Position numbers and translations under genes: made by a program. Of a stretch of DNA of 7,012 nt, positions 4,948-7,012 are shown in pieces. Location of the stretch: NCBI GenBank assembly GCA_000980735.1, contig LBFQ01000036.1, positions 23,708-30,719 of the forward strand, in the 5' to 3' direction. The notes beneath the pieces are model-generated. The model had not been told where the DNA came from. It ran no database searches and saw only the letters and a list, made by a program, of their open reading frames with translations. Within the stretch, counting starts at the first letter, position 1. Every line of letters begins with the position of its first letter. The stretch comes from Candidatus Caldipriscus sp. T1.2 (GTDB lineage: Bacteria > Hydrothermota > Hydrothermia > LBFQ01).

Positions 4948-7012
4948 TATTCGCTCGGTTTGCCTGGAATCAATTTTTCTCCCGTCTGCTCCACATCCCT
5001 TTCACCCAACGGTTTTACGGAACCCTCAAATCTCTTTGAAAAGTTGTATGAAAGGGAAATCATAATCATCCTTATAGGTTGTTGCTGTTCATATTGATAA
5101 TATCCCCCTACTTGGGTTCGGGAAATTGGTTTTTGCAAACCAAAAGGATCGTTGAATAATATGAACAGGCTGAGGTTTCCTAAGGGTACTATGAATGCAA
5201 GGTAAGAGGATATTTGCCTATCCACCTCATAAAAGCGGTATTTACTTCCGGGAGATATATAAACGTAACCCTGAATTACGGCGAGGAATAATATTCCCTG
5301 AACGGAAAGGCTCAAACTGTAGGACGTATCCGAAACACTTGCGTACCTATGATTATACCCGTTAGTACCGAGGTTGATATCGAATATTCCAACGGGCAAA
5401 GGTCCCAACTGTTTTAATAGCCCTACATTATAGCTTAAGGTTGTGGAAAATCCCAATCTACCGCCCTCCCTGTAGTTCATATTATAACTAACCGCAACGG
5501 GATATGGGGACAAAACGTAAGTTGTATCCTCTATGATGTTTGAGATCCTCTTATAGTAAAACTCGGGATTTATGGAGAACTTACCCTTCTGTAAATTCAT
5601 AGACATTACGAAGTTGTCGCTTATCTCGGGCAAGAGTCTTGGATTACCCTTGAACAAGCTATTCGCATTTAGGAAGTGATAAATAGGAAGAAGTTCCCTC
5701 TCATCGGGCCTCCATATCCCCCTCCTGTATCCAAATTGCATGTTCCCAAGGTTAAACCGATAAATCAAACTTAAAGACGGGAAAAGATTTTGATATGAAT
5801 TCCTTATCGTGTCCGCAATTACATCGGTTCTCTCATACCTCAACCCAGTCTTGTACTCAAACTTCCAAAATGTCGAATTCAGATCCACATAAGACGCCCC
5901 AACGAATCTCCTCATATTAAAGCTTCCACCCTCAATTTCGGGAAAGTTTGGATTCCCAAATTTGTTAAAAGAGTAATTTAATGCGTGCAAGTTCAACGTG
6001 CCCTTTGTTCCTAAACTCACCTTTGTTTTCCCCATATCCAATGCGTAATCCACCTGCCCAAAAAGTTTTTCCTGAGGCCTTTGGGTTTGATAAACTATCT
6101 TCCAAGATCTCGAGGAATCTAACCTGTAGGATTCATACGGGACCCTTGAGTAATAAAAGGATAACTTTAATCCCATGAAAGCATAATCGGAGGTTATGTA
6201 AAAATTACCACTTCTGCTCCTCCAGTACAATTTTCCCACTGTGTCTGAGTCCCCAAAATATCTATTTTGGGATGCGTCCAAGATCTGATTTCGAAAGTTT
6301 CCACCCATCTCAAGCGATAAGTTCCCATACCTGAAACCTAACGTGCCGTTTAGGGAAGGCATAACTGCATTTATATTAAGCCTTGATACAAATCTGTATC
6401 CACTCGGAAACCTTACGCTATCAATCCTAGACCCAACGAACCTCTCCCTTCCCCCATCCACCCTAAAATAGGTTGTAAAATTTCCGTAATTTATAGAATA
6501 TAAAATGTTGAGGTTATAACCCAAGAAGTTTGACCCCCTAACTTGGGAATTCAGGCTATAGCCCAGTTCCCTCTGCTTCTTCGTTACAACGTTTATTACC
6601 GCTTCACCCTCCGCATCCCACTCCGCACCCGGATTTGTTATCACCTCTATATACTCCACAAAACTCGCAGGTATATCCTTCAATCTCATATTCGTTAGCT
6701 TTCCATCCACAAAAAGAACATAACCACAACTACCCATCAACTTTACATTCCCCTCAGCATCCACTTCAACGCCAGCTACCCCCCTCAATATATCCGATGC
6801 CTTCCCCCTTTTCTCCACCTCCCCCTTCGGATATACCACCTTCCTATCCACCCTATACACCACCTTAGGTGCCTCAGCTTCCACCACCTGCTCCTTTATC
6901 GGTATAGGCTTTGGCTTTAAAGTTATCGTTAAAAAGGTATCCCTCTCCAAATCTATTCTCATCTCTTTCCTCTCGTACCCTATGAAGCTCGCAACTATCC
7001 TATAATTCCCCC
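4947..7012 (-). CDS. TonB-receptor-like outer-membrane beta-barrel protein, N-terminus beyond the window
   Basis: The frame is open to the right edge: 16 codons before the first ATG (6960-6962) read GNYRIVASFIGYERKE, the final strands of a carboxypeptidase-regulatory-like domain. So that ATG is internal and the true start, with the expected signal peptide, is outside. About 687 residues are visible. Counting from the ATG at 6962 as 1, a linker (about 18-45) leads to a short plug (about 50-130). The plug contains GYVLFVDGK (80-88), IPASFVEYIEVITNPGAEWD (97-116) and INVVTKK (123-129), the usual pattern of this receptor class. The rest is alternating beta-strands of a large barrel, ending in a strand closing with SLSYNFSKRF and a polar tail of about 30 residues. 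The pattern fits the Bacteroidota-type outer-membrane beta-barrel family (Pfam OMP_b-brl_3). Substrate unknown; no neighbour seen here points to one. It ends 28 bases before the malic enzyme gene, on the same strand. Confidence 0.88.
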   Translation of the reverse strand, partial: GNYRIVASFIGYERKEMRIDLERDTFLTITLKPKPIPIKEQVVEAEAPKVVYRVDRKVVYPKGEVEKRGKASDILRGVAGVEVDAEGNVKLMGSCGYVLFVDGKLTNMRLKDIPASFVEYIEVITNPGAEWDAEGEAVINVVTKKQRELGYSLNSQVRGSNFLGYNLNILYSINYGNFTTYFRVDGGRERFVGSRIDSVRFPSGYRFVSRLNINAVMPSLNGTLGFRYGNLSLEMGGNFRNQILDASQNRYFGDSDTVGKLYWRSRSGNFYITSDYAFMGLKLSFYYSRVPYESYRLDSSRSWKIVYQTQRPQEKLFGQVDYALDMGKTKVSLGTKGTLNLHALNYSFNKFGNPNFPEIEGGSFNMRRFVGASYVDLNSTFWKFEYKTGLRYERTDVIADTIRNSYQNLFPSLSLIYRFNLGNMQFGYRRGIWRPDERELLPIYHFLNANSLFKGNPRLLPEISDNFVMSMNLQKGKFSINPEFYYKRISNIIEDTTYVLSPYPVAVSYNMNYREGGRLGFSTTLSYNVGLLKQLGPLPVGIFDINLGTNGYNHRYASVSDTSYSLSLSVQGILFLAVIQGYVYISPGSKYRFYEVDRQISSYLAFIVPLGNLSLFILFNDPFGLQKPISRTQVGGYYQYEQQQPIRMIMISLSYNFSKRFEGSVKPLGERDVEQTGEKLIPGKPSE

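Noticed and set aside
6635..6868. Proline-rich plus-strand open frame
   Set aside because: It is the complement of the purine-rich barrel gene plug region; prolines arise from C-runs opposite Gly, Glu and Lys codons.
6960..6962. ATG as the start of the outer-membrane barrel gene
   Set aside because: The frame continues upstream to the window edge and encodes recognisable carboxypeptidase-like domain residues.

Overview
The window carries five protein-coding genes packed almost without gaps. They form two head-on blocks: a plus-strand block (1 to 2658) and a minus-strand block (2641 to 7012). Arg is mostly AGG/AGA, ATA is common for Ile, and message strands are purine-rich, all usual in thermophilic bacteria. 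An efflux adaptor end, a WbaP-type sugar-phosphate transferase and a TonB-receptor-like outer-membrane barrel indicate a two-membrane (Gram-negative type) bacterium. The barrel family and the propeller-type protein recall Bacteroidota and deep thermophilic candidate phyla such as WOR-3 or Hydrothermae, but this placement is an impression, not a result.

Plus block: positions 1-123 are the last 40 codons of a probable efflux/secretion periplasmic adaptor. At 152-1477 is a complete initiating sugar-phosphate transferase for surface polysaccharide (WbaP/RfbP type). At 1477-2658, overlapping it by one base, is a seven-unit beta-propeller-like protein of unknown function with no visible signal peptide. 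Minus block, read right to left: 7012-4947 is an outer-membrane beta-barrel protein with a carboxypeptidase-like domain and a plug, whose true start lies outside the window. After 28 bases comes a large malic enzyme with a phosphotransacetylase-like C-terminal domain (MaeB type), 4918-2641. Its end overlaps the propeller gene tail to tail by 18 bases. No gene-free stretch exceeds 300 bases, and I see no tRNA, rRNA, CRISPR or insertion sequence.

The most important observation is an artefact. Positions 2919-2946 match 28 bases of the pUC-type cloning-vector polylinker (half SmaI, BamHI, XbaI, SalI, PstI in order), starting exactly at the blunt SmaI junction. This block sits in the malic enzyme gene in place of about 30 native bases and causes an apparent frameshift. 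The gene therefore looks split into a 713-residue protein with a false tail and a separate 103-residue protein. Restoring two bases gives one 759-residue protein, by memory the length of E. coli MaeB. The gene is very probably intact in the organism.

The best biological lead is modest. The same 13-base element lies just before the starts of both the sugar transferase and the malic enzyme genes, and neither has a Shine-Dalgarno sequence. It may be a -10 type promoter element giving very short-leader or leaderless messages. I found no convincing new multi-gene system here.
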